A stretch of 64,000 bases of DNA from Terebella lapidaria (GCA_949152475.1 OX424561.1:29878481-29942480), one strand, 5' to 3'; counted from the first letter of the stretch, positions 30,706 to 42,779 are shown. Notes: a model not told the origin generated them from the sequence alone. Numbers and translations: made by a program.

Positions 30706-31712
30706 AGGGACACCCGAAAACGAGTTCCAAGTTCCAAGTTCCAAGTTCCGAGTTCCAAGTTCTGAGTTTCCGCGTTTAAAGTTCTAAGAAAAAGGTGTCG
30801 TTGGTGTTCAGTCAGTACCGTAAAACTTCTAATAAACGCCCGGGCCTCTATTGATTTCAGTTACACTCTAGATCCGGCGTTTATTAGAACCCAGTGTTTA
30901 TTGATTTCAGTCGTTGTCTGGACCCGGCGTTTATTGGAATTGGCGAGGTCTGTGTTACGATCCCGGGGTTACCTGAACTAACTGTATCTACCTGAACCCC
31001 CGGCGTCTATCAGAACCCGGCGTCCATTAGAAACCCAGCGTCTATTAGAAGTTTTACGGTATTTCTACACATGCCACGCTTTTTCAGGAGTTCTTTCAAT
31101 TGAACATTGAGTCTAAAAGTTGCAGAGACGAGGGATTATGCCGTCAGTTTGAAGGCGCAGCCCCACTATATGTTACACGTTCGATTAAATGATAAATATC
31201 AACTTCTTCTATGAAATATTTGTTCAGTCATCCACAGCATAGTTCGTTGGTGATGCCTGAACAATTATTTAATGAAAGAAATTGACAAGATCCGAATTTA
31301 TTCTGTCATAATGCAATAAGTATTATTTTCATTCCCCTTTGTTTTCAATTTTCCCATCATTTGTATTTAATTTTGTGAATGTAAAATATAGAAATGATTA
31401 AAATACATTCTAACTAAATACATGTAGAATTGAACGAAAAGCACACCCAAATCATTTTCAAATCATACCCGCATGGCACTCTGAGGTCCGCGCGTACCAG
31501 GCATCAGCTTGGAACGTTAATTTTCGACTTTGTGATATTGAACAGCTGTTGAAAGGTGGAACAAGACCCGATGCAGAAATATAAAAATGATAACTGCACT
31601 TTCTTGGAACTTTAAATGCGGAACTTGGAACTTGGAACTCGGAACTTGGAACTCGGAACTTGAAACTCGGAACTTGGAACTTGGAACTTGAAACTCGTTT
31701 TCGGGTGTCCCT
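30706..31712. mobile_element. TIR element with GTTCCAA-repeat arms
   Basis: The ends AGGGACACCCGAAAACGAG and CTCGTTTTCGGGTGTCCCT are inverted. Inside each end is an array of AAGTTCC/GAGTTCC units (30721-30775 and inverse 31612-31692), making arms of about 85-110 bp. A different MITE is nested within. Confidence 0.8.
30816..31061. mobile_element. Nested MITE with CCGTAAAACTTCTAATA ends
   Basis: TACCGTAAAACTTCTAATAA at the left is inverted at the right as TTAGAAGTTTTACGGTA, with TA at both outer edges. The interior is built of CCCGGCGTTTATTAGAACC-like repeats. A similar end fragment occurs near 44284-44310. Confidence 0.85.
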
Positions 31713-32278
31713 ATTAGGCCTATTGATTGGCCTGTGCAGACAAACTGACAATTTTCGCACCCCTACTGCTCGACCCTGCTGCTCCATTGAAAGGTGGGCA
31801 CGGGGTAGGGGGGTAGTGCACGTGGTCAAATGGATAAAACCAGGATTGTGTTTGTATTTCTTGGGGAGGGGCTGTTGAGGGGGGAGGGGGGATTAGCACT
31901 ATTCACGGTAGGGCTTCAAAAAATCGGTTAACCGGTTACGGTTCGGTTACTTGGTTACAGAGTGTAGCCGGTTACAGATTTTGTGACCGGTTAATCGTGA
32001 ACGTATATTTCAACCTCGTAATTCAGCCTAAAACACTTCATGTCAGTCAAATTTCTGCATAAACGCGCAGATTTGAAGTGATTTATCACTCTCCGATCCA
32101 AATAGAATGTTTATTCATCATAATATGGCATATTTTCACGTGAAAATGACGTCTAATGTCGAGTTTTAGACGCAATTTTGATCTGTTTTTGACACGGAGA
32201 TTTATTTGATAAAATGCAAACTGCGAAAAAAAATGGTTTTAGTTTGGAATATTTAGGTCTATAATTTTGGACGATTCT

Positions 32279-33295
32279 ACGGTGGCTCATATTCGCCAGA
32301 TGGAGGAATGCACTTTTTTCTTTACAGCGTTATAACGCTCTAATTTACAGCGTAATAAGCTCTAATTTACAGCATAATAACGCTCTAATGTACTGCGTAA
32401 TTACGCTCTAATACAGCGTTATAATGCTGTAATACAGCGTATTAACGCTGTAAATTAGAGCGAAATTACGCTGTAAATTAGAGCATTATTACGCTCTATT
32501 ACAGCGTTATAATGCTCTATTACAGCGTTATAACGCTCTAATTTATAGCGTAATTACGCTTTAATTTATAACGTAATTACGCTCTAATTACAGCGTTATT
32601 ACGCTGTATTAGAGCATTATAACGCTGTAGTTTACAGCATAATATCGCTCTAATACAGCGTAATTACGGTTTAATTTACAGCGTAATTACGCTCTAATTA
32701 CAAAATTATTACACTGTATTAGAGCGTTATTACGCTGTAATTTAAGCGTTATTACGCTGTATTAGAGCGTTAAAATGCTGTAATTTACAGCGTAATTATG
32801 CTCTAATTACAGCATTATTACGCTGTATTAGAGCGTTATTACACTGTAATTTAAGCGTTATTACCCTGTATTACAGCGTTTTAACGCTGTAATTTACAGT
32901 GTAATTACACTCTAATTACATCATTTTAACGCTCTAATACAGTGTAATAACGCTCTAAATTACAGCGTAATAACGCTCTAAATTATAGCATAATAATGCT
33001 CTAATTTACACTGCAGAGACATCATCAGACCTGCTGTTTCATCAGCTCAATCATATGTAGGGAAATCTCAAAATTACTCTGATCTAGATATGTTTATTAC
33101 AAATCACGACAATGGAAATATGATAGGAAGGTGAACAGTTTAATATAGAGCATAATAACGCTCTAAATTAAAGCGTTATAACGCTGTAAATTAGAGCGTT
33201 ATATTGCTGTATTACAGCGTTATTACACTGTAATTAGAGCGTCATAACGCTCTAAAAAAATTACGTTCCTCTATGTGGCGAATATGAGCTTCCGT
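32279..33295. mobile_element. Second element nested in the hAT copy
   Basis: The ends ACGGTGGCTCATATTCGCCA and (inverse) ACGGAAGCTCATATTCGCCA continue for about 40 bp of imperfect TIR. ACGATTC flanks both sides (32271-32277 and 33296-33302), so this is an insertion with a 7-8 bp duplication. The interior is the palindromic array listed separately plus a short unique segment (33010-33140). Confidence 0.75.
32320..33260. repeat. Array of short palindromic units (AGCGTAATTACGCT type)
   Basis: Dozens of units pair GCGTAAT or GCGTTAT with their own inverse and are joined by CTCTAATTTACA-type linkers. The period is about 11-12 bases for the half unit. The array is broken at 33012-33143 by unique sequence and then resumes. 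Almost every unit is self-complementary. Confidence 0.85.
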
Positions 33296-33393
33296 ACGAT
33301 TCACTGGTTTACAGTTCGGTTACAAAGCTAAAGGGTAGCGGTATAGCCTAACCGGTCACGAAATTTTGTTCTCGTTGAAGCCCTAATCCACGG

Positions 33394-34035
33394 GCTGAAC
33401 TTGGGGGAGGGGGGGGGGGGGGAGGGGTGAGCATGACACTGTTATGATGTGCTAGCGTATACGGAGCGTAACAATTGTGCAAGTACATGCACCTGATACA
33501 AGGGGGTGGATGGGTGAGGTGCCTGTATTGTCAAGATTGTACGTAAACGTTTTGATTTGCCCATACGCGGATACGACCATAGGCATAGTCGCCATAGTCA
33601 TCTCTCTCTATATATAGATCTAATATATGTGGTCCACGTGTAGTCTGAGAGCTTTAGTCTGTTAACGAGTAGGAACTTGCCGATCGCCCTGAGCACTCGC
33701 GTTTGTAGAAAATAAAAATTGTAAAATATGCGGTGGTGACTATTGAGTATTGAGACACGCATAGCAGTTACAACGAATTGGTCACATATTTGCTGGTAGA
33801 TGTCAGGTCGATCACCAGCGTTAAACTTTCCTACGCTGGAGATAGCTGTGATGCTCAGGATGCTGCACCGCCGCAGAGATTCTCTACCGCTGGTAACACC
33901 AGCGATAGGGGCTCTTCTATCGCTGGTGGTTGCATCGGGTGGTATTTGAGAAGATAAATCAGATAGTATTTGAGAATCTTTGAGATTCGATCATGGATAA
34001 TCATTGAACGATCACGGATGATATTCGGTCCTGTT
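33394..34035. other. No gene seen
   Basis: Holds a G-rich tract (33408-33428) and a perfect 12-bp hairpin CACCAGCGATAG / CTATCGCTGGTG at 33897-33928. No supported coding region. Confidence 0.4.
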
Positions 34036-34037
34036 TC

Positions 34038-34973
34038 ATCTCCTTTTTTGTAAATGTTTGACAACCCCCCGCTCATTTGAAAGGTTGAATTGGAGGCATT
34101 ATCATGATTATTGGTATATGCCATGTGTTGGTGTTGGGTTCGGTGTGAATTACTGAAGTGCATGTCCACTCTTGAATGACTGCAGAAGCACATGCTGCGA
34201 TGGATGTTGTTCATCATCCTCGCCTGGTACAATAAGGTAGTGGTCCGGGGCAAACCAGATTACAACTGGTCCACTTTTCGACGTGATCAGGTGTACAGTA
34301 GAAACAACTACATTTAACACACTGTCTGCCCCTGGTGACGCCCGTGTGTCATCTCCTTTTTTGTAAATGTTTGACAACCCCCCGCTCATTTGAAGGTTGA
34401 ATTGGAGGCATTATCATGATTATTGGTATATGCCATGTGTTGGTGTTGGGTTCGGTGTGAATTACTGAAGTGCATGTCCACTCTTGAATGACTGCAGAAG
34501 CACATGCTGCGATGGATGTTGTTCATCATCCTCGCCTGGTACAATAAGGTAGTGGTCCGGGGCAAACCAGATTACAACTGGTCCACTTTTCGACGTGATC
34601 AGGTGTACAGTAGAAACAACTACATTTAACACACTGTCTGCCCCTGGTGACGCCCGTGTGTCATCTCCTTTTTTGTAAATGTTTGACAACCCCCCGCTCA
34701 TTTGAAGGTTGAATTGGAGGCATTATCATGATTATTGGTATATGCCATGTGTTGGTGTTGGGTTCGGTGTGAATTACTGAAGTGCATGTCCACTCTTGAA
34801 TGACTGCAGAAGCACATGCTGCGATGGATGTTGTTCATCATCCTCGCCTGGTACAATAAGGTAGTGGTCCGGGGCAAACCAGATTACAACTGGTCCACTT
34901 TTCGCCGTGATCAGGTGTACAGTAGAAACAACTACATTTAACACACTGTCTGCCCCTGGTGACGCCAGTGTGT
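34038..34973 (-). repeat. 312-bp tandem triplication
   Basis: Units start at 34038, 34350 and 34662 and are almost identical. The minus strand of the first two full repeats carries the same 79-codon frame (contains SGPVVIWFAPDHYLIVPGED). Each unit ends in a 65-bp piece of the R2 repeat (ACTACATTTAACACACTG). Whether the frame is expressed is unknown. Confidence 0.9.
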
Positions 34974-35090
34974 CTTTGGATAAACTATTTGGTCGGGCTT
35001 TGTTTCTATTGCAAAATGTTGTATTTTACGTTTGTTATTGGCATCATCAAAATCTGACTGTATTGGTGGTAACAGATTGATACTTACATA
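34916..35090 (+). repeat. R2 repeat piece
   Basis: Runs from GGTGTACAGTAGAAACAAC through TGTCTTTGGATAAACTATTT to AACAGATTGATAC, matching 42820-42990 closely. It is continuous with the last 312-bp unit. Confidence 0.8.
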
Positions 35091-35094
35091 CAAA

Positions 35095-35510
35095 GGGCAA
35101 ATTTGCCATCTTTTCGACCAAAGAGCTGTTCGACCTTTCAATGTCACCGAAGGTCAAATTCAAGGTCACCTAACAAATCGCTCTGTATTACTTCCCATTT
35201 GAAAATGCTATTATCAAATCTTTATCTTCATGCGTTCTAGGTGAGCAGTTGTGGCAGCTTTCACATGGAGGGAGAAAAAGTGGTGAAAATTTCCAATTTC
35301 TTTTCAATGGAGCAAAAAAAAAATCTCTCAAAACGGCCCAAAACAGATAGTATAATGATTTGGGACAGACAATTTTTTTTCGCCGACCCCAGTGCCTAAA
35401 AAATATAAAAAGTCGCCACGCACATACGGCGATTCAAGGGCAACGAAACTCATATACATCACAAAGGTATATGAGGGGAATTTTTAGAACAAAAATCTCG
35501 TACACATAAA
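35095..35510 (-). repeat. R1 copy, partial, minus orientation
   Basis: Shares with other R1 copies the blocks TTCAAGGTCACC, TTCCCATTTGAAAATGC and GGGCAACGAAACTCATA, then ends without the GTCC tract. Confidence 0.65.
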
Positions 35511-36165
35511 CATTGAAGACAAAAATATGTTATAAAGTACAAGTGAAATGGGAAAATGATGTAGGTTCATCAGATAACAATCATTCAGCTGATTAGTAAG
35601 GTTTGTCAATATATCTATTTGTTATAACCGTTTGAAATGGTCATTTTCGCAGGATGTCACTTTTCTTATCATTATATTAGTATGTAAATTATATGTTACC
35701 AGAATTCATGTGAATTAATTGTGAATTAGAGAATAAACATTCATTGCCACCACATATACAATAGTTTTAGGGTGGCTATGACGTGGGTGCTGGCCATAGC
35801 AACCATCGTTGCTATGGGCCAAATCGGTCAATTCATAACCTTGGTAACAACATAATAATTGCAATCGTTTATTATTCCTACTGTGAAGTCTATAAAATTA
35901 TTTACAGCCACTGAACAGTTGTTTCTGCTAATATTTCACAACTTCAAGTACCTAATTAAAGATTGTCATCCATGACGTCACATATCTCATTTTCGTACTA
36001 TTGAGCAAACTGGTTTGCAAGAAAGGAACCTTGCCACTTCAAGATTCAAACTTCTGTAACTTTTGAACAAATAATGATATTGACATTCTGTGAAAAAATA
36101 TTCTGCTCACCTCTTTGAATGCTTAAATACAGGCCCATATCATATTTTCACTTTACTTGTACTTT
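35511..36165. other. No gene seen
   Basis: AT-rich sequence. No exon or repeat boundary could be supported. Confidence 0.4.
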
Positions 36166-36205
36166 AACAGAAGACGCCGACGGACGAGAACCCACGACAA
36201 TAGCT

Positions 36206-37182
36206 GGGGCCTAGTGCACCAAACCGTCTGTGACAACGTCCGTCGTAAAAACACCAACTTTCGTCGTGAATTCTGCGTCGGTGTGAAAGTTGGTGTGCAC
36301 CAAGCTGTCGGTCGTTGAAAACTAACGTCCACTGGACGTAAAATCTGCGACTCCTACTGAGCAGTCGTAGATGGGTCGTACAACTTTTGAAATCGTGTAC
36401 CATACAATATAGGTGAAGTAAAATATTTCTTATCTGCGCGATATGTTCACATAACACCCTGATAGCGTTAGGAACGAGCTGTTATCAAAATTTGAATGAT
36501 TGCAGTGTATCAGTATAATTATGCTAACATCTGCGCTGCTATGATGGTTGCATTGAGCGCGGAGAAAACTCGATTTATGAAATTGTATTATATCTTTTGT
36601 TTCATATATTTTTTTTCTAAATGCTTCGATATATTGATACACACACTCAGTGTACACGCGATAAGGAAAGATAACATTGCTCATTATGCACCAATAGGCA
36701 TGTTATGGTTGGTCCTTTGCAATTATTTTCATCCTATGTTAACCAATGCTAAAGTACAATACATGTGTAAAATAATGGAATCACACAGAGTAAAATGTGC
36801 ATTCATTGTCTACAGATTTATTTTAGGCTTCAGTCGGGTTATGCCTGCAGCTACAGTGCATAAAGGATTTTTATTGTTCGTATAATTTAATGTCCACACC
36901 ATACCTTTCCAGAATCATACTATACGTGTATTTCCTACACCAGTCATCCATATACTATGCATTTTCACTGTTAAAACTGGTATTCTTGAGAACCAAGACT
37001 CGAATAAGTATGCACCAATCCGTCGGTAGGCACGCCGACGCGTCGGACCAACGACCAATTTGCGACTTTTTGGTGCACACCACACGGGCGGTGATCTCAC
37101 GACGGACGTTTCTACAATGGACGTAGGTTCCACTGACTCTCAACCGACGCTCGTTTTACGACGATTTGGTGCACTAGGCCCC
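36206..37182. mobile_element. TIR element with GGGGCCTAGTGCACCAAA ends
   Basis: The first 18 bases are exactly inverted at 37165-37182, and similarity continues as CGTC-rich sequence. The subterminal regions are rich in CGTCGG/CCGACG units. It is inserted in the end of an R1 copy (ACGACAATAGC to the left, GGCCGGTAAGCC to the right). No transposase is seen, and the superfamily is not assigned because the target duplication is unclear. Confidence 0.8.
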
Positions 37183-37199
37183 TGGGCCGGTAAGCCAAA

Positions 37200-39170
37200 A
37201 ATGTTTTGCTCAGGATGCAGCTGTGTTGATTCAAACGGTTCGCTTGTCCCTTTGATCAGGCGAGCTTTTATTCTGATTGGTGCTGTCACTGAGTGTATGT
37301 ATACCAGTAAAATGGTATTTTGTATGTTTTAAACATTCTATTTATCAAGTCTTTCATAGGTTTTCAGTCTAGCGCGCATAGTGAATGATGGTTTCGATTC
37401 AAGTTACATTGATTTTCTCCTGTAAATCTGGAATGTACACAGTAAAAACTGGGTGTAGATCTCAAATAGCAATTTGACACAATAGGCAAGACCAATTTAT
37501 TGTGGTTTTATTTCCACCACTTTGAGGTTAGAGAGGGTTCTCGATCCGTCTGATATATACCGACACTGTGTTCATTTAACGTTGTTAAAACGTTTTGCTA
37601 ATTCCAAACCATTGAGACAAGATGCAATTACCAAGTATTTTGTATGGCACAAATGTATATAATTGAGCATGTATTCTTATCATATAGACTTATTATCTAT
37701 GTTTTCATGGGCGTGGAGTGTAGAGAGTATAAACATATTTCTGTATGAGTTACTTTAACGGCCCCTCAACGACTGAAAACAGTCGTATACGTAAAGCATA
37801 CGAGTCGTACAAGTGGAACCACCCTATTTGAACGAATCAGAGTTAAGACACAGACAGTGCAAACGTGGACGCAGGGGATGAGCCACAGATCCACAAAATA
37901 TAATAGCCTCGACCGGACGTGCCAAGGAAAAGCACAGGTAACTCACTGCCTGAACGAGCCAAGGTTAGGATACAAATAACATTTCCTGGTAATTTTGCCC
38001 CTGTATTGAGATTTTGCCCCTGCCATCGACCGTATATGCGACGGTGTGGTAATTGTATCTCATACTTGGTCTCGTGCCTCAGCTCTGACATGCACCACAC
38101 CAGCGGACGCTCTTTATTGGCTTTGTTCCAATTAACGTAATATCCCATGCACGTGCACCCCTGTAGCTCTTGAGTTTGGCCGTGATCACTTCAGTTGACA
38201 ACGTACTAGCGAGCTGGCAGGACGCAGCAGGATGGGAGCTGCGCCCTGTTTTGGCTAAGGGCATACACAGCCTCGGGGACAATATATCTGAAACCTCGGG
38301 GATAGGAGATGGCGAGAGGCCAACCTGCGTGCCACCGAATTCCAATTGGAGTCAGGATGTCTTTGACTCAATGGCAGTCTTTCAATTTTGAACAGTCTTT
38401 GACTCAATAGCAGTCTTTCATTTTTGACGCATAAGCAATAGTCGCTTGCTATGCGCTAACGAATAGCTGAAACTGACATATAGGGGACGAATAGGGCAAC
38501 GGGTCGTATCCATGCGCACTTGTCAAAATAATCTCTAGTGATATATGCCTAACGTTGAATTCAAGCCAACCTTTACTGGTATTTTTTCTTGCCCACAAGA
38601 AATAAGATGCAATGGTTAAGATGGGGGATGGTTGTGCATATTGTTAGAGAAGTTGCTTAGAAATATGAATCTGAAAACATTTATATTTCAGTGAATACTG
38701 AAAACATTCATGAACATTAGGATCACAACGGGAATAATATGCAGGTAAATCGAACTAGGGGTCAAAAATATTCTCTGAAACGGATTTGATCATACAATAT
38801 ATCAGTAAAACTACACTGATTGGCTACTAGATTCATGTGGACATCAGTATGTTGGGGCTTCAAAAGTAACAAGGTTAGCCCTGCAGTGACCAGGGATTTC
38901 GACCTGATTACCCGAAGTAACATCGAGCACATCGAAGCATGTTCATTTCACAACTATGGAAACAGTATTGTTGGGTGATCCTAAATACACAAACCGATAT
39001 CCGGTTATGACACCTTATCGTTGCTCAGAATGTGTGGGTCGAAACCCATCGTGAACGAATGCATCCACAACCACCAAATCAATGTTGAACACGTATGTTA
39101 ATGTCGGCACAGTCGAATCTTAAACGATCGAGCTAGTCGACTCTGATAGAGGCGATATGCTAAAATAATG
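37200..39170. other. No gene seen
   Basis: Several open frames of 70-100 codons exist around 37840-38390 but lack splice context or a recognisable domain. A 38-bp direct duplication with CAGTCTTTGACTCAAT lies at 38351-38425. Confidence 0.4.
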
Positions 39171-39206
39171 CTATTCACATTTCTGAGGCTGACTAGGTAT
39201 ATACAA

Positions 39207-39240
<34 letters not shown>

Positions 39241-39502
39241 GTAATAATAACAATATCGATAGGGGTATGTCCGACTTTGGTCGTACTTACCCCATGGGGT
39301 AAGTGCGACTCGCATTTACTTGTTAAACCATAGTTTAATAAGGGAAAGCCAGTATTCCATTTTAGCTTCACGCCGTCCCAAACCCCGACCACCAGCCCTA
39401 CTAGGACACCCAGGCCCATAGGAATGAATCCAGATACATTTGTGGTGTTACTAAGATGGCATGACATACCCCATTTATGGGGTATGTCTCCCCATCGATA
39501 TT

Positions 39503-39548
<46 letters not shown>

Positions 39549-39660
39549 TACGGCAACCTGTAAAACTTGAAAAAATAAAACCCGCACACAAAACTCATAC
39601 CGTTGGAGTCCAGCTATTCACATTTTCTGCGACTGACTAGGTATATACAAATATATAATA
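39171..39660. repeat. Duplicated flank with two (TAA)n microsatellites and an inverted pair
   Basis: CTATTCACATTT ... GACTAGGTATATACAAATAT occurs at about 39171-39212 and again at 39612-39654. Between them are two TAA arrays (39213-39250, 39505-39545) and an inverted CAATATCGAT / ATCGATATTG pair with GGGGTATGTC near it. This looks like an insertion with a long duplicated flank. Confidence 0.65.
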
Positions 39661-40444
39661 AAAATACGGTAACCTATAAAAACTGAATTCTGACAATCAT
39701 CACAATGCACCACAACGAGCACCTACTGTATTGATGCACATACAGACATCAAATTTAAGATATTTCATATTTATTTTTTCTAAAAGAAAGTGCTTCTAAT
39801 ATGGGCTTTTGGTGATGATTTTGAGAAAACTATGGAATTTAGAGTATATATTCAACAAATATATTTGTACGTTCTGATTGCATGTGATTATCACCTGCAT
39901 ATAACCTTGTATAGGCCGGAAAATTTGTCCCATAACATGCATCCCCAAATGTCAATCGATGTTTCACAACAATTTTGCCAGAAAACTTGTCTAAATTACG
40001 TGCCAATATGTCGAAAATTGTTTCCAGCTACGAAAATCAAATGGGACTCACTTATAGGCGCATGCACCTTAGAATGCAGGCACATATTGTCTATCTGCGC
40101 ATCGATACGGTATCCAGACGTATTTCATCTACATTTATAACACATCACCCAAATGAGTGCGTGTATTCCCGTCGCAGGCGGGACAATGGCATTTCTCAGA
40201 CTGTCAAAATATACCAATATTTTATGTTGATTCCTCAAAATAGCGTGACCAGTGCCGTGGTTGTACAGAGACTAGTGCTCATACAGTCAGTAAGTTTCCC
40301 TGTCATTTTTGTTTTCTCTCACTTCGTATGCCTGATATGACTTTCTGTCCCCGGACTATGAGATTGGATAACGGCCCTGCTTTGTTTGCTCGGGATACTT
40401 AATACTGGGTATTGATTCCACGTCTATGAGTTAAAATATGTCAG
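39661..40444. other. No gene seen
   Basis: No supported feature. Short frames here have no recognisable domain. Confidence 0.4.
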
Positions 40445-40650
40445 CTAGGCCCCTACATGAAGGTGACTTAATTTACGCCAAAACAAAAAATTCCAATTTT
40501 ACAGCACCTCAGCGTCTGATATGATACATCTCATTGAACGTACGAATACTGGTCACCATAATACAAATAAAATAAATATCAAAATCGATTCCGAAACCGG
40601 AAGCACCATCTGGGTTACGCTTCATGTCACCTTCATTTAGGGGCCCCTAG
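40445..40650. mobile_element. MITE with CTAGG-CCCCTA-ATGAAGGTGAC ends
   Basis: The left end CCCCTACATGAAGGTGAC is inverted at the right as GTCACCTTCATTTAGGGG, followed by CCCCTAG. About 206 bp, non-coding. Confidence 0.75.
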
Positions 40651-40733
40651 GAGCACCAAATGAAAGACACTTTTTACCAGGTGGAGAAAAAGCATGGAAA
40701 CTTCAATGGGTTGAACTTGGTCGAAGCATCATA

Positions 40734-41290
40734 GGGGATCCAGGGGAATTGTTCTGAGTTGTCGATATAAAAGCTGTTTGACTTGCCATAGACAGATGGA
40801 TATTTTCAGCAGATCAGATTCGAAGAGAGTTTTGGATAGGTAATTCAATTACCTCTTCCATTGGTATATAGTATCTGGTGATTAGTGTAGAAAAACTGAC
40901 ACAGTTAGCTACTTACCGAATATACCCTCTTAATTTGCACACAAAAAAATCCGAGCTTCCAGTGTAACAAAGTTTATCCATATATTTTTCCTGTTAACAC
41001 CTATTATTTCATTCTGAAAACACCATCAAACAAAATGATACCCTTTGGCGGGGAATATGAGGGGTTTGAATCAGATAATCTCACCCCGTAGCCAACATCT
41101 GGGATCCGGAGGATTAGTTTCGAGTTGTCGATTTTAAAAGTGATTCAACTTGCAATGAACAGATGAATATTTGTAGTGAATCAGATTTGAAGACATCATT
41201 AGATAGTCATTCAAATTGCCTTTCCCATGATAAATGACATGTGGTGATCAGTGTAACAAAACCGATATAGTAGGCTATTTACCAAGTATA
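40734..41290 (+). repeat. Two diverged copies of a ~366-bp direct repeat
   Basis: TCTGAGTTGTCGATATAAAA to CTTACCGAATATACC (40755-40926) returns as TTCGAGTTGTCGATTTTAAA to TTTACCAAGTATACC (41118-41292). Identity is moderate. Non-coding. Confidence 0.7.
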
Positions 41291-41423
41291 CCGCTAAGTC
41301 GGAGTTTGGGAAAAATGCGTATAGCGGTACCCATGTTTAAATGGTTGTTCTTGGTAACGTTCCGACTCGTGTTTAGTATGCATCTGGGCTTCAACAGAAG
41401 TTGGTGGGGTTTAGTGGATGGGT

Positions 41424-41459
41424 TGGGGGGGGGGGGGGGGGGGAGGGGGGGGGGGGGGG
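41424..41459. repeat. Poly-G tract
   Basis: Around 35 G with one A. Its exact length is unreliable from sequencing. Confidence 0.85.
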
Positions 41460-41595
41460 TGCAGCGCTCAGGGGTCTAATCTGGCCCACGGCCTATATCT
41501 GTGGAATCTATCAACTGATACTTATGGCAAAACTAACCCAAGGTCTGAAAAGGATTCTCGGAGAAATGTTAGTGTTGAGCCACAGTTGTTTTTTT

Positions 41596-42650
41596 TTAGG
41601 TTACCGTACCTTTGGTCCAATAACCAATTGCCATGACGTTGCGTCCGTCGTCGTCGTCCGTCGTCATCCATCGTTGTCCGTCGTAGTCCGTCAACATTAA
41701 TGTCTTCAAAGTTTACGATCGAATCTTGCACAAAAATGCCTAAAAATATTTGGAGAGGGAGGTATTATTTTTATTTTCGCATTTTTTCCAAAATGGCGGC
41801 CATATTCTCAAAAACTGTCTGATCAGTTTTGAGATTTTTGTTTCAAAAGATTCCCCTCATGTACCTTTATGATGTGTATAAGTTTTGTTGCCTTTGATCG
41901 CCGATCTCCTTGTGGCGGTTATTTCGAATTTTTGACGAGTCGGCAAAAAAAAATGTTTCGCCCCAAATCGCATCACTATCCATTTTGAGCCATTTTTAGG
42001 GGAAAACAATTTTCACCCTTTGAAAAAAAATTTGGACTTGGAAAATTTTCGGCACTTTTTTCCTTCATAATGGGAGCTGTCAGGACTGTACTTATACAAC
42101 ACTTGAAGATACAGCTTAGAAATTGGCATTTTCAAATGGGGAGTCATATATGGCGATTTGTATGGTGACCTTGAATTTGACTTTCGATGACCTTGAAAGG
42201 TCAAAACAGCCATTTTGGGGTCAAAAAAAATTTCTATAGATGAAATGCTTGCAGAAATGCTTCTATAGATGAAATGCTTGCAGATAGAGCTTATGTTTGC
42301 ATTATGAACATATAGGAAGACATATATGGCAAAACTAATGATGACCTTGAACTTGACGTCAGATGGCCTTGAGTGCCAAATGTCTGACTCGGAATGTGTA
42401 AATTGACCTGAGCGGCCTAAACGATTCCACCCAGATATATCTTTGTATTATCATAATACATCATTATACTATTATGAACATATAGAATATCAAATGCTGC
42501 ACACATACATGTAATGGTGACATCGAAGTTCACACGGATGACCTTGATTGGTAAATCTCAAGGTCTGTTATCTGCCAATGCTGCCATGGCCAAACCAAAA
42601 TTTTTCGGTAACCTATCTTAGCCTTTGGGCTAATTTTTTTTCTAGCCGAA
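41596..42650 (+). repeat. R1 copy, longest in the window
   Basis: Starts AGGTTACCGTACC, passes a GTC-rich tract and ends TTCGGTAACCTATC then TTAGCCTTTGGGCTAA. It serves here as the reference copy: the two ends carry inverted GGTTACCG motifs, and the far end has its own small hairpin TTAGCC / GGCTAA. No coding frame. Confidence 0.85.
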
Positions 42651-42779
42651 ATTGCTGATATGACCATTGCAGGTTTATTTTCATAAAAAATTGCTGTTAT
42701 GTTATGTTATGTTATGTTGCTGTTATGACCATTGCAGGTTTATTTTCATAAAAAAAAAAAAAAAAAATTTTCATTGCAG

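Larger units (their letters stand above)
31919..33385. mobile_element. hAT-type non-autonomous element
   Basis: The TIRs TAGGGCTTCAA and TTGAAGCCCTA lie at the two ends. They are flanked by 8-bp near-identical direct repeats ATTCACGG (31911-31918) and ATCCACGG (33386-33393). The subterminal CGGTTAACCGGTTACGG motif is repeated in inverse near the right end. An 8-bp duplication with TAGGG ends is the hAT pattern. There is no transposase. Confidence 0.85.

Noticed and set aside
37843-38391. Cluster of 70-100 codon frames on both strands
   Set aside because: Mutually overlapping, with no domain and no splice signals that join them. Left as unassigned sequence.
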